Source of the DNA: Epiperipatus broadwayi
Lineage: Eukaryota; Onychophora; Udeonychophora; Euonychophora; Peripatidae
Assembly (NCBI GenBank): GCA_028023455.1
Contig: JAQFVV010000027.1
Span: 9,855,845-9,919,844, forward strand
Reading direction: 5' to 3'
DNA: 64,000 nucleotides
Of this stretch, positions 44,372 to 55,905 are shown piece by piece (position 1 is the stretch's first letter; the number at the start of each line of letters is the position of its first letter). The translations under genes and the position numbers were made by a program. The notes below the pieces were generated by a model that ran no database searches, was not told the origin of the DNA, and worked only from the letters and a program-made list of their open reading frames with translations.

Positions 44372-44593
44372 AAGTTCACACAGATGGATTAATTAATATT
44401 TTATTAGAGTGTCAAGCATGGAGAGACTACATAGATTGCACTCAAAAAAAAATATTCTATGTTCCTTATTTAACTCCAGGTCAAAAGTTCACAGTCAAAC
44501 TAAAGCCAATCTATCTGATATATTGATGTATTCAATTCAGCATGAATACGACAGCACAATATTCATCCAGTACAGAAATACTTTGTCTGTCCG
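44372..44593 (+). pseudogene. Possible exon of an unidentified gene, with one in-frame stop
   Basis: Acceptor TTTTATTTTAG and donor GTGAGAAG bound a frame that reads VHTDGLINILLECQAWRDYI, then DCTQKKIFYVPYLTPGQKFT. A TGA follows at 44,524-44,526, and then CIQFSMNTTAQYSSSTEIL. The composition and cysteine/tryptophan content look like real extracellular protein, and YLTPGQKFTVKL recalls a fibronectin-III-type strand. I cannot name it. It may be a pseudogene piece, or the exon may end before the stop. Confidence 0.28.
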
Positions 44594-44599
44594 GTGAGA

Positions 44600-47184
44600 A
44601 GAACAATAAAAAAACTCCATATGAAGGTTATTGTGATCCTTTTTGCCGACTTACTATTCCATTTCATAGGCTAAAGAGGTGATCCAAGGAGCAGGGAATA
44701 CTGTCTGCCTCTGATGGTCAATAAGAAATGGAACTATTTGCCCATGTACAGTGTATAATGTGATCCTAAATGTAGCAGATCTTCATACTACATTTACTAA
44801 TTACACCAATACATTCAACCCATTAACCCAATTTAATTGTGAAACAATAACCTGTGATTAATCCTCCCTTAAACTAACATAACTTTACAAATCTATGCAG
44901 CCATACACATCCAACTTAATTTTAACATAATTTAAAAGTTTTAGCTTAAAAAAAAAAAAATGCTCAAAAGACCAAAAAAAACTTAATGGAAATGATTTAA
45001 AAATACATATAATAAAAATAATTATTAATAAATAACTTAGTTTGGTCAGATAGGGATTTATATTTATATTTAAATACTGGGAGAAGTTTATTATTGGCTT
45101 CCCAATGTGGCATGTTACATTAAAACCATGAGTATCTTGAAAATTATGCCAGTAACATTTTTTTTTAAATGAAATATTTTTATCTATATTATATAAAGTT
45201 ATAAACTTGAATTTTGTAAAAGTACTGCCAGTAAGAAAAATTGTGCATGTATAATAATAAATGCAAGGAATAAAACATAATTAATATAAATATTTTTTTA
45301 AAAAAGGCTAAAATCTGTTTAACTTGCCTAAGTAATAATGAAATGCAGGGGGAAGGGAACTCTTGAGGAAGGAGGCATAATCTCAGCTGGGGTAGAAAGG
45401 AAAGAATAGTCAGCTCTTTTTTTTTGTAATTACTAACCAAAGTTTTAACTTTTTTTAGTATATAATCAATTTGTGTAACGTAATTACTAACACTAAGTAA
45501 ATTCTTTTTTTTTGTTTTGTTTTGTTTTTTTGAGGAAGTTCACTGATATGTAACAGTATACATATGCTGTTACATTATTTTAAAACTAAAATAAAAGGGA
45601 AAAATAAATCTTAAATAAAATTGATTTATTAAAAACTAAAAGCCAAAATTAAAAGAATTATATTAACATAGATATATATCACACAGATGGAAAACTTTAA
45701 AACTATTTTTTTTAAAAAAAAAAAAAAGAAAAGTATTTAAAAGAACTTTTTTTTTTGGGGGGGGGGGGGATCTAAAGATAGATAAATATTTTTAAAAGAA
45801 AAAGTTGTATAAAAGAAAATAAATGTTAATTAATTTCTATTCAAAAGTCATATTTGAATCTGAAAATGGAGGTGATTGTTTTATTAATTAAATCTTAAGC
45901 AGACAAGCCCTTGGGCATTGTATAATAGAAAAGCCAGATAAGAGAAAAAAAATAGATTGACCAATGCAAGCATGAAGCCACAGCATGGACTGAAAATGGA
46001 ACATTAGAATCAATGACATCATGTTAGATTGATCTGGAGGATTGGAGATAAGGAGGCCAGATAATTGAATTTAAAGGGGGTGATTGACTATTCATAGAAT
46101 GATGCTGACCAGTTAAAAGATCTTATAGCTAGCTATATTGCGGACTCCGTCATGCAATAGATTTCATTTTCTTTATCTGCACTGGCTGAGACAAACTCCC
46201 GATAGAATGAATGGCTTGCAGTAGTTACATCTCCAAGAAACTTTGGCAAATAATATAATCAGTGAGGGAATTCATAAAACAGACGAAATCTAAGGAATCA
46301 CCAGGATCAAATGGAAAGTATAGAATTTTATAAATATAAACTTTTAGATCTCTTAAACAAGTTTTTTTTAATGTGCCTACTAGACACAATTTTTAAATGA
46401 ACTCTTAATCTGACTATCTAAAGAACTTTTTCACATGCGTAAACCTCTAAGAAAATTTCTTATCTGACTGAACATAAATTCAAACTAGTTTTTTTTTTCT
46501 ATAATGTTTGCTAATCACTTTTATTTTTGCGTTTCAGTTATAATTTATTTTATGTTTTGTTTGATAACTAAATTATTAGAAATGTATTAAATTTAAGTTG
46601 GTGTAGATGGCTGCATAGATTCATTATTTGATTATGTTTTAATATTTTTATAAGTAAAAATATATGTATATATTGATAAATATGACACCTCAAGCTGAGT
46701 GTGTAAACATGTTTACTGATATATCTTTAAAGTTGTTGTCAATGCGGAACCTTATGATGAGTGTCATTGGGTTTACTTTATTGTAAATTTCCCTCCGCAA
46801 TTCCATCAATAACTTTAGAATTAAAATCGTTTATATTTATTTTAAAAGGGTTAAATTTCAGATTATTTGTCTCATAGTTAAGTTGATGCTAGTATAGAGA
46901 TATATGGGCATTTATATTAATGCAATGTGAAGTGTGTTAGCATACAGGGCAAAGCCCAACTGAATGCATGACCCAAAGGCGTAGTAATTGCGTTACAATG
47001 TACGCAGATGTATTTCCTGTGACATGACTTCCTTTAGCTCTATGCATAGGGAATATAAGTTGGTAGATAGACCACTCTCCCCCATATGTATCCATTCTCT
47101 TTAAATATTTTATATACATGATTCCTTTGCCAGACAGATGCGCATTCCTGTTTTGGTCGAGGATCATGTCCTTTAAATAATATC
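44600..47184. other. AT-rich stretch without recognised genes
   Basis: Contains long A, T and G runs (for example 12-13 G at about 45,758-45,769). A minus-strand open frame of 76 codons at 47,167-46,937 matches nothing I know. Confidence 0.35.
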
Positions 47185-47725
47185 ATGCAGCAGAGGCACA
47201 TTCTTGTCAGTGTGGTTTTATGTTAGCAACTTCACATTGCATTGGTTGCATCTGTATATCAGGAAGCAAGCGTTGGTTTGGCTGCAAACTTTTAGCCTGA
47301 GATTAAATTATTTTTTTAAAAGTTTTTAATTGCGTAATCTATGTAGCCTATCTATACTCAACATTCTAAAGCAAAAATATTATTAAAATATCCATTTGTG
47401 CAGACTTACTCAAATAATTTAAATTTAAAATTAATAGTAAAGTCTAAATTTATTCCTCAATTTTAAATATTTATATATGTGCATTAATAAATGTTTTTGC
47501 ATGTTGTTATTGGCAGTAGCTTTTTTTTTTAAATCTTTATTGAAAGGTTTTAAATAAGAGTCTCCTTGAGCTAGTGGCATGGGCTAACAGTCATAATAAA
47601 ATATATATAATAAAATTAGATCTTAACAGTAAGTATCTGCCTACTATATAAATTGTCCAGGTTCGAATGGCCTGGTGGTGCCCTGTACGGCAGATACGGT
47701 AAGACTCCAATACACCCTGACCATT
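47185..47725 (+). repeat. Dispersed repeat copy 2
   Basis: Matches 43,575-44,040 closely, with one extra stretch of about 80 bp near 47,470-47,550. It stops at CCATTATAAT where copy 1 turns into its second arm. Confidence 0.65.
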
Positions 47726-47859
47726 ATAATATGTACTAGAGATTGAAAAGTAAAAAAGTGCACAATATAAATCAACTACACAGTGGTTTTGTACAGATGT
47801 ACAATAAATATTAAACAAATGGCTTTTTAAGAAACCTAAGTGGTTCTTTCTTCAATTAC

Positions 47860-48560
47860 ACAGAGCTCCACTGAAGAAGATGAAATGTTTAGCTGAATAA
47901 CGTAGCATGAAAAAAGAAATTTCAAGTACTTTCATTATAACTCAGTCATATATAAATAGTTAAACATGCTGTACCAAGATAAAAGAAAATGATTGTCAGA
48001 GAATGATCAGCTATCCACAGACTAAGCATTGGGGAAATGCCACAACTATTTTATTAAACTTCTTTTAAAAAAAAAAAAACCACCTGGACAAGTTTGTGTA
48101 ATCTACATGTGAATAAATAATGATTGAAGAACTCATTTTTAAACTGTGAATAAATGAGAAATATAAAACTCCATGAAGGAAAACAAAATAAGAGTAGTCA
48201 CAATAAATATTATCACCAAAGAAATTGCTAATTTTCTTATTTGGTAACTTTTTTTTTCTGACGAAGGACCACATTCAAATACAAAAGAACTAAGTACAAT
48301 AACTGAAGTAAGATAAATTATATTTTTTAATTTTTTTTTTACTACATTGTTGATTATCAACTATACTAATTTATTTCTATATGTTATATAGGCATTTAGT
48401 TTATAATTAGATGTGTATGCATTATATATACATATATATATATACCCAGTAGATGACTTGTGTGATCAAGTCGAAATGTTGGTATATCAATATTTAAAAT
48501 ATTTTAACATGGACAAACCCGCAAAATACGTCTTTTATATATGCAACCTATGAAAATCTT
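47860..48560 (+). repeat. Two Penelope-type terminal motifs
   Basis: At 47,871-47,905 CTGAAGAAGATG is followed by a decayed hairpin and AACGTAGC. At 48,449-48,480 GATGACTTG pairs with CAAGTC before GAAATGTTGG. Both resemble the hairpin at the termini of Penelope elements. The 500 bp between show no protein I recognise. Confidence 0.4.
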
Positions 48561-49261
48561 CGTATCAACTTATATATATACAGTATATTAATATGATTGT
48601 TGTAGTACTAATAGTTTGAAAGGATATAAAGACCTTTGCATGATGATACTGGAATTAACTGTTATTGTCGTAACTGTCTGCCTTTGTTCACTTTTCAGTT
48701 GTGTATTTTATCAAGTGTCTTAAGTAGCGCAACATTACCATTGAGTTTTTAAAATAATCTGGAGAACTATGATATTATCTCTTCAAAGGGTTAGGTTTAA
48801 ACCTAGGTTGCTAGTGGTGCCACTTTCATATTTAATAATATGTATCACCAGAACTAATAAATATTCTAGTATACTTAAGTATTGTGAGTTTATACCCATT
48901 TGATGAGCAGAAAGTATTACTGTGTGGAGGTAACATTATCAGCAATAGACTGTAAGTTGAAAATGTTCCTCACTATACTTATAATTAATGATTGAACTAA
49001 TAAATTAAATACAATTGTGACCAAGAGTGGCCCAATCACAATATCAGTTATGTCACTAAATGTCAATATGTGGTTGAGAGGGTTATGGTACCTTTGGCTA
49101 CCATTGTTTTGAGCCTGATTGATGTCCAGGTCTGGGTTTGAGGTCAGTAAAAATACATATCAGCACATTTCTTTAAGGGGTCTCACTTCTTAAGAGTGTA
49201 CATCTCAGGACAAAAAGTGAGATCATATTTAAATTCTTCTTTTAAACACATATTAATACAT
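48561..49261. other. AT-rich stretch, possible SINE piece
   Basis: GTGGTTGAGAGGGTTATGG and CTGGGTTTGAGGTC at 49,071-49,145 could be a decayed tRNA-derived head. Nothing else seen. Confidence 0.3.
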
Positions 49262-49480
49262 GTGATGTGATGTACTGTGGCTTCTCCTTAAATGAAGTCA
49301 AGAATATCTGAGCAATTATGCCCAGATAAACCTGTTAGCCTCTTAATTTTCCATTCCCCACTCTAAGTTTTCCCATATTCTGCTCCATCCCATTTCCACA
49401 ACATAATCTTTGTCAACTCTATGGCCTTTATATCTAAATCCCCCTTATCATTTCCCAAACCCAGCATAAAACCAATAACC
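49262..49480 (-). mobile_element. LINE 3' end fragment
   Basis: Second copy of the LINE 3' region at 13,260-13,480: CTTAAATGAAGTCAAGAAT, AATTATGCCCAGATAAACCT and CCCAAACCCAGCATAAAA correspond in order. Confidence 0.6.
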
Positions 49481-50080
49481 ACTATCCACTTTAGTGACCT
49501 CTAGTGTAAGCTTGATTAATCAACTAGTAGTTTTGATAGCTTATTATTATTTTCAAGTACATAGACATATTTTTGGGGAGGAAATACAAAAACATTATTT
49601 TGTGATGAACTTGACATTGAATCTTGTGGAAAAACAGATTCTTCCAAATGATATAAAGATTATTTCAAATACACTATGAAGGCATAGTATTTTGATTATT
49701 TTTATTGAGAATATGTCAATGAGAACAGAATTCAATGGAAGAAATAATTAGATGAATTGCCGAAGTCATTTAGAAAGAACAATTTCCTCCAGAAGATTTA
49801 AAAAGAAAAACAATTTAAGATGTCAAATAAATGGACTTTAAAATCAACATTTGATTTAAGTAGGAAATTTACTTCCCATAGAGGAATAGTGAAACAGCTG
49901 CAGTATTCACAAAAATTGTCAAATTGCTGCATGATGATGGTTTGGGCCAATTTTGTTTTGCTCTTTACATAAAAAATAAATATATATATATATATCACTG
50001 ATCAATGTTAAGATATTTAACTGTTTATAAATCAGCGGACTGAAAAAAAACATAAGCCTACAAATATTCAAATTATTTGG
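49481..50080. other. AT-rich stretch, nothing recognised
   Basis: No supported gene or element. Confidence 0.35.
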
Positions 50081-50148
50081 CCCAGATTTGAACTTGGTAC
50101 ATATAGCAGGCAAATATCCTACCATTGAACCAATAAATCTTTTAATAA
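50081..50148 (-). other. tRNA-Gly(GCC)-like pseudogene or SINE head
   Basis: The minus strand has TTGGTTCAATGGTAGGAT (A box), a TTGCCTG anticodon loop (GCC) and AAGTTCAAATCTGGGCC (B box). The arms pair poorly, so it is unlikely to be a working tRNA. Confidence 0.5.
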
Positions 50149-50373
50149 ATAATATGTCCATGTACTTGTATTTGAAAAACTCAACTTTAATTTTTTGTGT
50201 GCAGTTTTAGCACAATAGTAGAATGAGAGCCTGAAGAGCTTAATGATCCTGAATTAAATGTCTAATTCATGATTTTCAGTACTCGAATGTCAGATGATCT
50301 TTTTTGGCTCTTCCTTTCTGTTTTTCTGGAATTAGAATGACAGTATTTTTTAACTAGTATGAACTATTGAAAA

Positions 50374-50665
50374 AGGTGATGATGATGGTGAAAATTATGG
50401 TGATGATAATGATTATGATGATGAAGGTAATGGTAATGATGGTAATGATAACAGTGTTTGTGATGATTATAATGAAAACAATGGTAATGATAATAAGCAT
50501 GATGATAAAAATGATTATGAAGATAATGTTTATGATAATGATGAAGACAATTTTTGTAGGTATGATGATAATGTGATGATGAAAATGGTAATTGTGATCA
50601 TTATAATGGTGAAGATGGCAAACCTGATGAAGATAATGGTGATGATCATATTGATGGTGACATTG
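50374..50665 (+). repeat. Imperfect GAT/ATG microsatellite
   Basis: About 290 bp of GATGATGAT, AATGATAATG and related triplets. A long open frame rich in Met through it is an artefact of the repeat. Confidence 0.9.
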
Positions 50666-50689
50666 AATGCAAAAGCAACTTTAATCAAA

Positions 50690-51265
50690 TTTAATTATAT
50701 GTATTTAATATTATTTATTATATCTCCATTCTTATTAATAATTTGACCTTACTTTTAAATCTACTTTCTAACTTTCATTTTATGATTTTTGCAACATTTC
50801 CTGGATATCCGTGTTATTTTCAAAAAACAGCTAAATCATTTGCAACATGTTGATGACTTAAATAATCTCTGTTCATTTTTTCTTTCCATTTTAATCCACA
50901 ATACAACCTATAAAAGTGCTGTAAAAATTGTATAAAATAAAGCTTTTATTGATTATTCTTATAAGTGTTTAATTCTCTTAATATCTCCATGTTATCTAAT
51001 CACTAGTGCAGCATATTCTTCAGAATATCACAATATACCAGGTGTATGTCTTGATGTTTCACAGATTTATGCTTATAGAATCAAATATCTTTTCACAATT
51101 TACAAATCCGATGGAAAATATCATTTGTTACGCATTAGTCATATTTATAACATCTCTCAATATTTAGATGTAGTTCATGTTATTATAACCACTTATAAAT
51201 TCAGTATGTTTGTTGTTGTTATTGTTGACTCCAAAGTTTGCTGTAGATGAGTTGTGTTGATAGCA
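50690..51265 (-). mobile_element. RTE-type LINE fragment
   Basis: Corresponds to 57,330-57,830 in order: TTTGCAAC(A)TGT, CATTTTAATCCACAATACA, TATTCTTCAGAATATCACAAT and GTTGACTCCAAAGTTTGCTG. Degenerate. Confidence 0.55.
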
Positions 51266-51739
51266 ATTATATGATGGGCTATTTCCATCATCTAATATTA
51301 ATTGTTAAACTGACACATGGCATATTGATTAGCGTACCTAACTGTCATGCTCATAACTAGAGGTTCAAATCAGGCTATGTAAAGCTTGCAATCTTTTTTT
51401 CAAATTCCAAGCTGACATACCATATCAGAAGTTGTTGTCACATGGCAATTCAACTAGCCACCAATTATTGGTTAGTAAATGAGTATCTAGCTTCTTTTAG
51501 TTAGGACATAAAACCCTGATGGAAAGTTGTAAAACCTAATCATCTAACTGTAATTATATTGTGACATTTCCATTATCTGATATTGTTAACTGCCTTTAGA
51601 AAAAATTCAAAATTCATTAAAACATTCAAATATATTCAACTATCAGTAATAGCATACATGTTATTGTATGTTTTGAGAGGTATTATCATCCTCCCTTCTT
51701 CAAGTGTAACTATTTGTGGATATTGAATTTAAGGGTATG
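51266..51739 (-). mobile_element. SINE insertions splitting the LINE
   Basis: 51,568-51,732 is the tail of the 42.4-kb SINE family in minus orientation, including its hairpin motif (51,671-51,703). 51,266-51,300 is another end of the same family. Between them, 51,315-51,382 is a plus-oriented tRNA-derived head: TGGCATATTGATTAGCGTA (A box) and GGTTCAAATC (B box). Confidence 0.55.
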
Positions 51740-51960
51740 TCAACCAACTAGGCTAATCTTTTAAAGACAATGGTCAGTAGAAATTTCATATACTTATTTA
51801 TGAAGATCTTTAGATTTTTTCTAATGATAACTGGTAGAAGATTGTTAGATCACCAAATTTTAATATCATCCTTTTCACCTTTCTTAGTACAGTGGCAAGT
51901 GATCAATTCTGGAATGTAATGTCCATGAATTATGGCCAGCTATGTAACCTCTTATGGACT
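51740..51960 (-). mobile_element. LINE fragment, reverse transcriptase motif
   Basis: The minus strand reads CTKKGEKDDIKIW then SNNLLPVII, which corresponds to the KKGD...N(Y/W)RPISLLPV motif of non-LTR reverse transcriptases. Probably the upstream continuation of 50,690-51,265. Confidence 0.5.
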
Positions 51961-51974
51961 TCCAAGCATTCTTT

Positions 51975-52380
51975 TTTATAATTAAAATGAAAAAATAAAA
52001 AAGGGGAAATAGGAAAATTAAAATATATAAAATAATAGAAGATAATAAAAGATATTAGGTAATAAAGATATATAAAAAATAAAATGGAAAGTTTATAGTG
52101 ATATATTAAAGATTAAATGTGGAATGATAAATAAGATAGAATAAAATAAAAGAATAAAATGTAAATAAAAATAAATAAGAAAATATAAAAAAATAAGAAA
52201 AGCAAAGTTATAGACTTAAAGTTAAATATGATTATGAATGATAGTATAAACTATGTATATTAATACGTATATAAAAGAATAGTTATATGATTATATGTTT
52301 AAATATTGTAGCTCTAATGAAAACTGCAGGACAGTTGAAATTGTAAACAAAATAAATAAGAAATTATATATAAAAAAAGA
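51975..52380 (+). repeat. Penelope-like terminal region, decayed
   Basis: An A-rich stretch ends in TCTAATGA, a hairpin (AACTG and CAGTT around CAGGA) and GAAAT at 52,314-52,341, close to the Penelope terminal motif at 29,126. No coding sequence remains. Confidence 0.45.
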
Positions 52381-52704
52381 TTGCATTAAAGCATATAAGA
52401 GGAGTTGATAAAAAAAAAATTAATATATATCAACTTCCAAGTAATAAAGCATTCTATTATTATTTAATGATAAACTTTTTATGTTAAATCTATATGCCCT
52501 TAATATATTTTATATTGATTAGAATATAATCTAAGCCCCAGACATATTTTCTTTTGGAATTTTTTCTATCCAATTCGGTTTTAAAACTTAATAAATTTCT
52601 CATTTCTGTTTGCACAATTACACTTTTTACTCACAGAATTTTCATCTTGCAAACATTTCCATTTTATTTAAAATTTTCCATAATAATTTAAAGTTATTAA
52701 AATA

Positions 52705-52905
52705 GGCAAAACTCTCCATACAGTAGTGCCATTCAGTGCAAGCCAGAATAATCAATGGATCCCAGAAGGTTTGTGCATAAAATCCCTAGCTAGTGCCTAC
52801 TCATCCAATATCCCCAGACTACTCTATGGAGAGTTTTACCTGTTTTAATAACAGTTATGAGCAAGCATACAAAATGGTGATCATGTGGTAAATAATTTAA
52901 AGTGT
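52705..52905 (-). mobile_element. HHR-464 repeat, fold-back truncated before the catalytic box
   Basis: Left arm AAAACTCTCCATACAGTAGTG. The sequence turns at CCCCAGACTA directly into the inverse arm TCTATGGAGAGTTTTACC. Half of the hammerhead (GTC and stem I strand) remains. Confidence 0.7.
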
Positions 52906-54102
52906 TGTTTGGTTCATTCACAAGCATTTCATATATCTACATTAAAATTCTTTACTTCCTTATGATAGTGGGGATATGGATTGGGAATATAAAACTTAAT
53001 TATCTATATTTATAATTTGTATTAGATTGAATAATTGATATTGTTTTATATAATATACCATCACTGTCTTTTATTTTATAACCAGGTAGCAGTGAATTTT
53101 TTTCAATTGTTTGCATTAACAAATTTTTAAAGATTTAATGTAAATTAAACACAGCATTTTAATATTATATAAATAAATTTTTGAAATTTAATAAAAAATT
53201 AAAATTTACATTTATAAATATACCTATTATATTTGACAGCATTAAGGTGCAAATATATATTTATTGGAGCACTCTCCAAATAAAAAATTTATTTATTTTT
53301 TCCGATTTTTTGATAGCTTCACAACTAATCGCAATAGTTTTTTTAGCTTTATTAATAGTTACGTTTATTAATATTAGACAATCCTTTGAAACCATCATTT
53401 TTGTAATATTTTTTTATTAAATATAATATTTGTATTTTTTAATTAATTGCTTTAACAACTTTTTTTAAAGATTTAATATAAATGTTTTTTTATTAAACAT
53501 TGATGAGTATGTCATTCATCTGAACTATATTAGGGGATTGATAGACCCTGATATCATGGAGAGCCTTAATGCCAAACAACAAATTGGCATTTCTGTCTGT
53601 TTCTGCAGCTAGCTGAGAATCTTTACTGTGAAATATATATTATATATCTGTAATTAAAAGCACACATGCTGATTGTTTTCCCAGTGCCTTTTTTTTATTT
53701 AATTGCAGAATTACTTCCTTGCATAAACATAATGGTTGTGAATTTGACACATGACATAAGATAAACATTCATACATTCACCAATCATACAACTGAGAAAA
53801 TGCAGATTTTATATATAAGATAGATTTTACTATTTAATATCAATCTCTTTTTATTTTTGCTTCTAACAGTACAAAGTTCAACATTACCTTATTTAAAATT
53901 ATATAGCCCTTCTAATACTTACTTTTTTTACTTGGAAATTATCTAGTTGTGGTTAAATAGGTAAATTAATACACTGTACAGGCTTACGCACACCTGCACA
54001 TATATAATGTAATATAAGAGAGTTGTGGTTCAATATTGTTAGATTTTCATAATATGACCAACATTATTTGTTTTTAGTTTGAACAGTGCTATACCTTTGA
54101 GC
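52906..54102. other. AT-rich stretch, nothing recognised
   Basis: No convincing exon or transposon coding sequence. Open frames here are AT-rich and lack known motifs. Confidence 0.35.
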
Positions 54103-54698
54103 AGGTGTCGACAACCTATGATCTGTGGATCACCAGGTGACCCATTTGATAATTTCAAGTGACTCACTTGAATTTCCACAGTAAAAAAACAAATTATACA
54201 ACATCATGAAATGAACACTTTGAGAAAATATAAATAATAAGATTAACATTTTATTTGATTACAAAGTTGCAGTGATGAACATAGACAAAATACGGTAACA
54301 TTGTCCAATAAAATATTATCATTACTAGATGAGCATGTTATTCAATTGAGCATGTTATACAATAGTGCCAGAATAGTTACTTAAGCAAAATAGTTATTAG
54401 CAGTTACCTAAGTGAAATAATTTTTATTAATTATTAAAAATATATATATTACCACGAACAAGCAAAACAGAGATTATTTCAAGATATGTGGACTGAAAAG
54501 TATGGATGTATCAAAAATGGTAAAAACTGATATGTACTTCGTGTACAGATATAATTACCACCAGGACTTACAATATTGAGTGATTAAACAATTCAAAACA
54601 AAGCAAAACTCTCCATATAATAGTGCCATCTTGTGCTAACAAGAGCAATCAATGGATGCCAGAAGGCTGTGCATAAAATCCCTATCTAGTGCTTACTC

Positions 54699-54757
54699 AT
54701 CCAATATCCCCAGACTAGTTTCTGGCTTGTGGCCTTCATCAGTGAGGAGCCTTGGAT
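54699..54757 (-). ncRNA. Hammerhead ribozyme, HHR-464 copy, all core positions intact
   Basis: Outer helix ATCCAA with TTGGAT, inner stem I TCCTCA with TGGGGA, CTGATGA, stem II GGC with GCC (loop CACAA, A-A mismatch at its base), GAAAC, TA, GTC. ACTAGT around the cleavage site is self-complementary, so two molecules could also pair there. Confidence 0.78.
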
Positions 54758-55163
54758 CTGAGAGCACTGCACCTAGATCTTAGGATCTAATGCAACCCTC
54801 CAGCACCCACCTTTTAACTTTATTTAACTACAAAACTATGAGAATGAAATTGAAAACACAATTAATATTTTCAATCCAAGCTCAATAGCTTATATAGTCA
54901 TATGGGTCTGAACTCAATTCAGCACCCATACATTTTAGTGTCTTTGGCTCTTTAACAACCATAGCCACCACTATCCTATTAGGCAGGATTGGTGTTAAAC
55001 CACTAAACATCACATGATCACTATCTCATACTAGCACATAATTGTTATTAAACAATTCAAAACAAAGCAAAACTCTCCATATAGTAGTGCCATCTTGTGC
55101 TAACAAGAGCAATCAATGGATGCCAGAAGGCTTGTGCATAAAATCCCTATCTAGTGCCTACTC

Positions 55164-55206
55164 ATCCAATATCCCCAGACTAGTTTCTGGCTTGTGGCCT
55201 TCATCT
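55164..55206 (-). ncRNA. Partial hammerhead at the internal junction
   Basis: Has GTC, GAAAC and stem II, but the catalytic box is cut: CTGATGA is reduced to GATGA next to the inverted tail. Confidence 0.6.
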
Positions 55207-55905
55207 GAGAGCACAAGATGGCACTACTATATGGAGAGTTTTGCCTTGATTGGAATTGTTTAATAACAATTATGTGCTAGTATGAGATAGTGATCATGTG
55301 AATATTGAGTGACTCTTTTTTTCAAAACATAAAGAAATGAGTGAAATGTTAAATAAATAAAAATCTGAATGCGTTGCTAAACGTGTATTAAATTTGGGAA
55401 ACAAAATAGATTGTTAAAGAGCTTTATTACCAGCCACAATCACATTACATTTACCAGCTTTGTTGCAACTCTTAGCATTGGTACCAGTATTGGTACAGTT
55501 GGCGAATTTCTGAAAAACGCATTCATGAATTGTTCCACACACTTATTTAATAATCGCAAATAAACAACAAATAATTGAGAGAATTAAAGAAATGCCCTAT
55601 TCAGCCAGAACAATTCAATCACATTGAAGATATGACCAAAAATATTGACAAACAAGTCAAAAATGATTTATCTAATGATGTAATTAGCATTGCATTCAAT
55701 GCAAGTACCAATGTAAATAATGAGTAGGCTGGCAATTATTATTAGATTTGCAACAATAAATGGGTCAAAGGTCAATGAAAAACTATGCATTCTTGCTTCA
55801 CTGAATGACATGACCAAAGGCACTGACATTTTCCATTTTACAAATTTCAAAAATAGGCAAATATTGGATTTAAAAAGTAAATTATTTTCTTTTTATTCTA
55901 AATAA

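Larger units (their letters stand above)
54584..55300 (-). mobile_element. HHR-464 repeat, partly tandem copy with 12-bp target duplication
   Basis: Inserted in the hAT remnant and flanked by AATATTGAGTGA at 54,572-54,583 and 55,301-55,312. Read on the minus strand it has an inverted tail of about 100 nt, a partial unit that starts inside the hammerhead, and one full 464-bp unit. AAGCAAAACTCTCCAT recurs at 54,601 and 55,065, which defines the unit length. This is the most informative copy in the window. Confidence 0.85.
54103..55905 (+). mobile_element. hAT transposon remnant, GTF2I-repeat/ZBED type, 3' end lost
   Basis: Starts with CAGGTGTCGACAACCTATG, a hAT-type terminus (consensus CAGGGGTCGGCAACC). 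Transposase pieces follow in order. First, at about 54,455-54,530, RLFQDMWTEKYGCIKNG. After an HHR-464 insertion come FVATLSIGTSIGTVGEFLKN, ISIAFNASTNVNNE (in place of the family's LDESTD box) and, one frameshift later, LAIIIRFATINGSKVNEKLC with MTKGTDIF. This is the arrangement seen in GTF2I-repeat-domain-like hAT transposases. The C-terminal dimerisation part and the right terminus are missing. Confidence 0.7.

Noticed and set aside
48065-48360. Overlapping minus-strand frames rich in Ile and Phe
   Set aside because: AT-rich chance frames; no match to Penelope or other proteins.
50081-50148. Functional tRNA-Gly gene
   Set aside because: A and B boxes and a GCC anticodon are visible but acceptor and D arms pair poorly, so pseudogene or SINE head is more likely.
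50367-50576. 69-codon open frame very rich in Met, Ile and Val
   Set aside because: It is a reading through an imperfect GAT/ATG microsatellite, not a gene.
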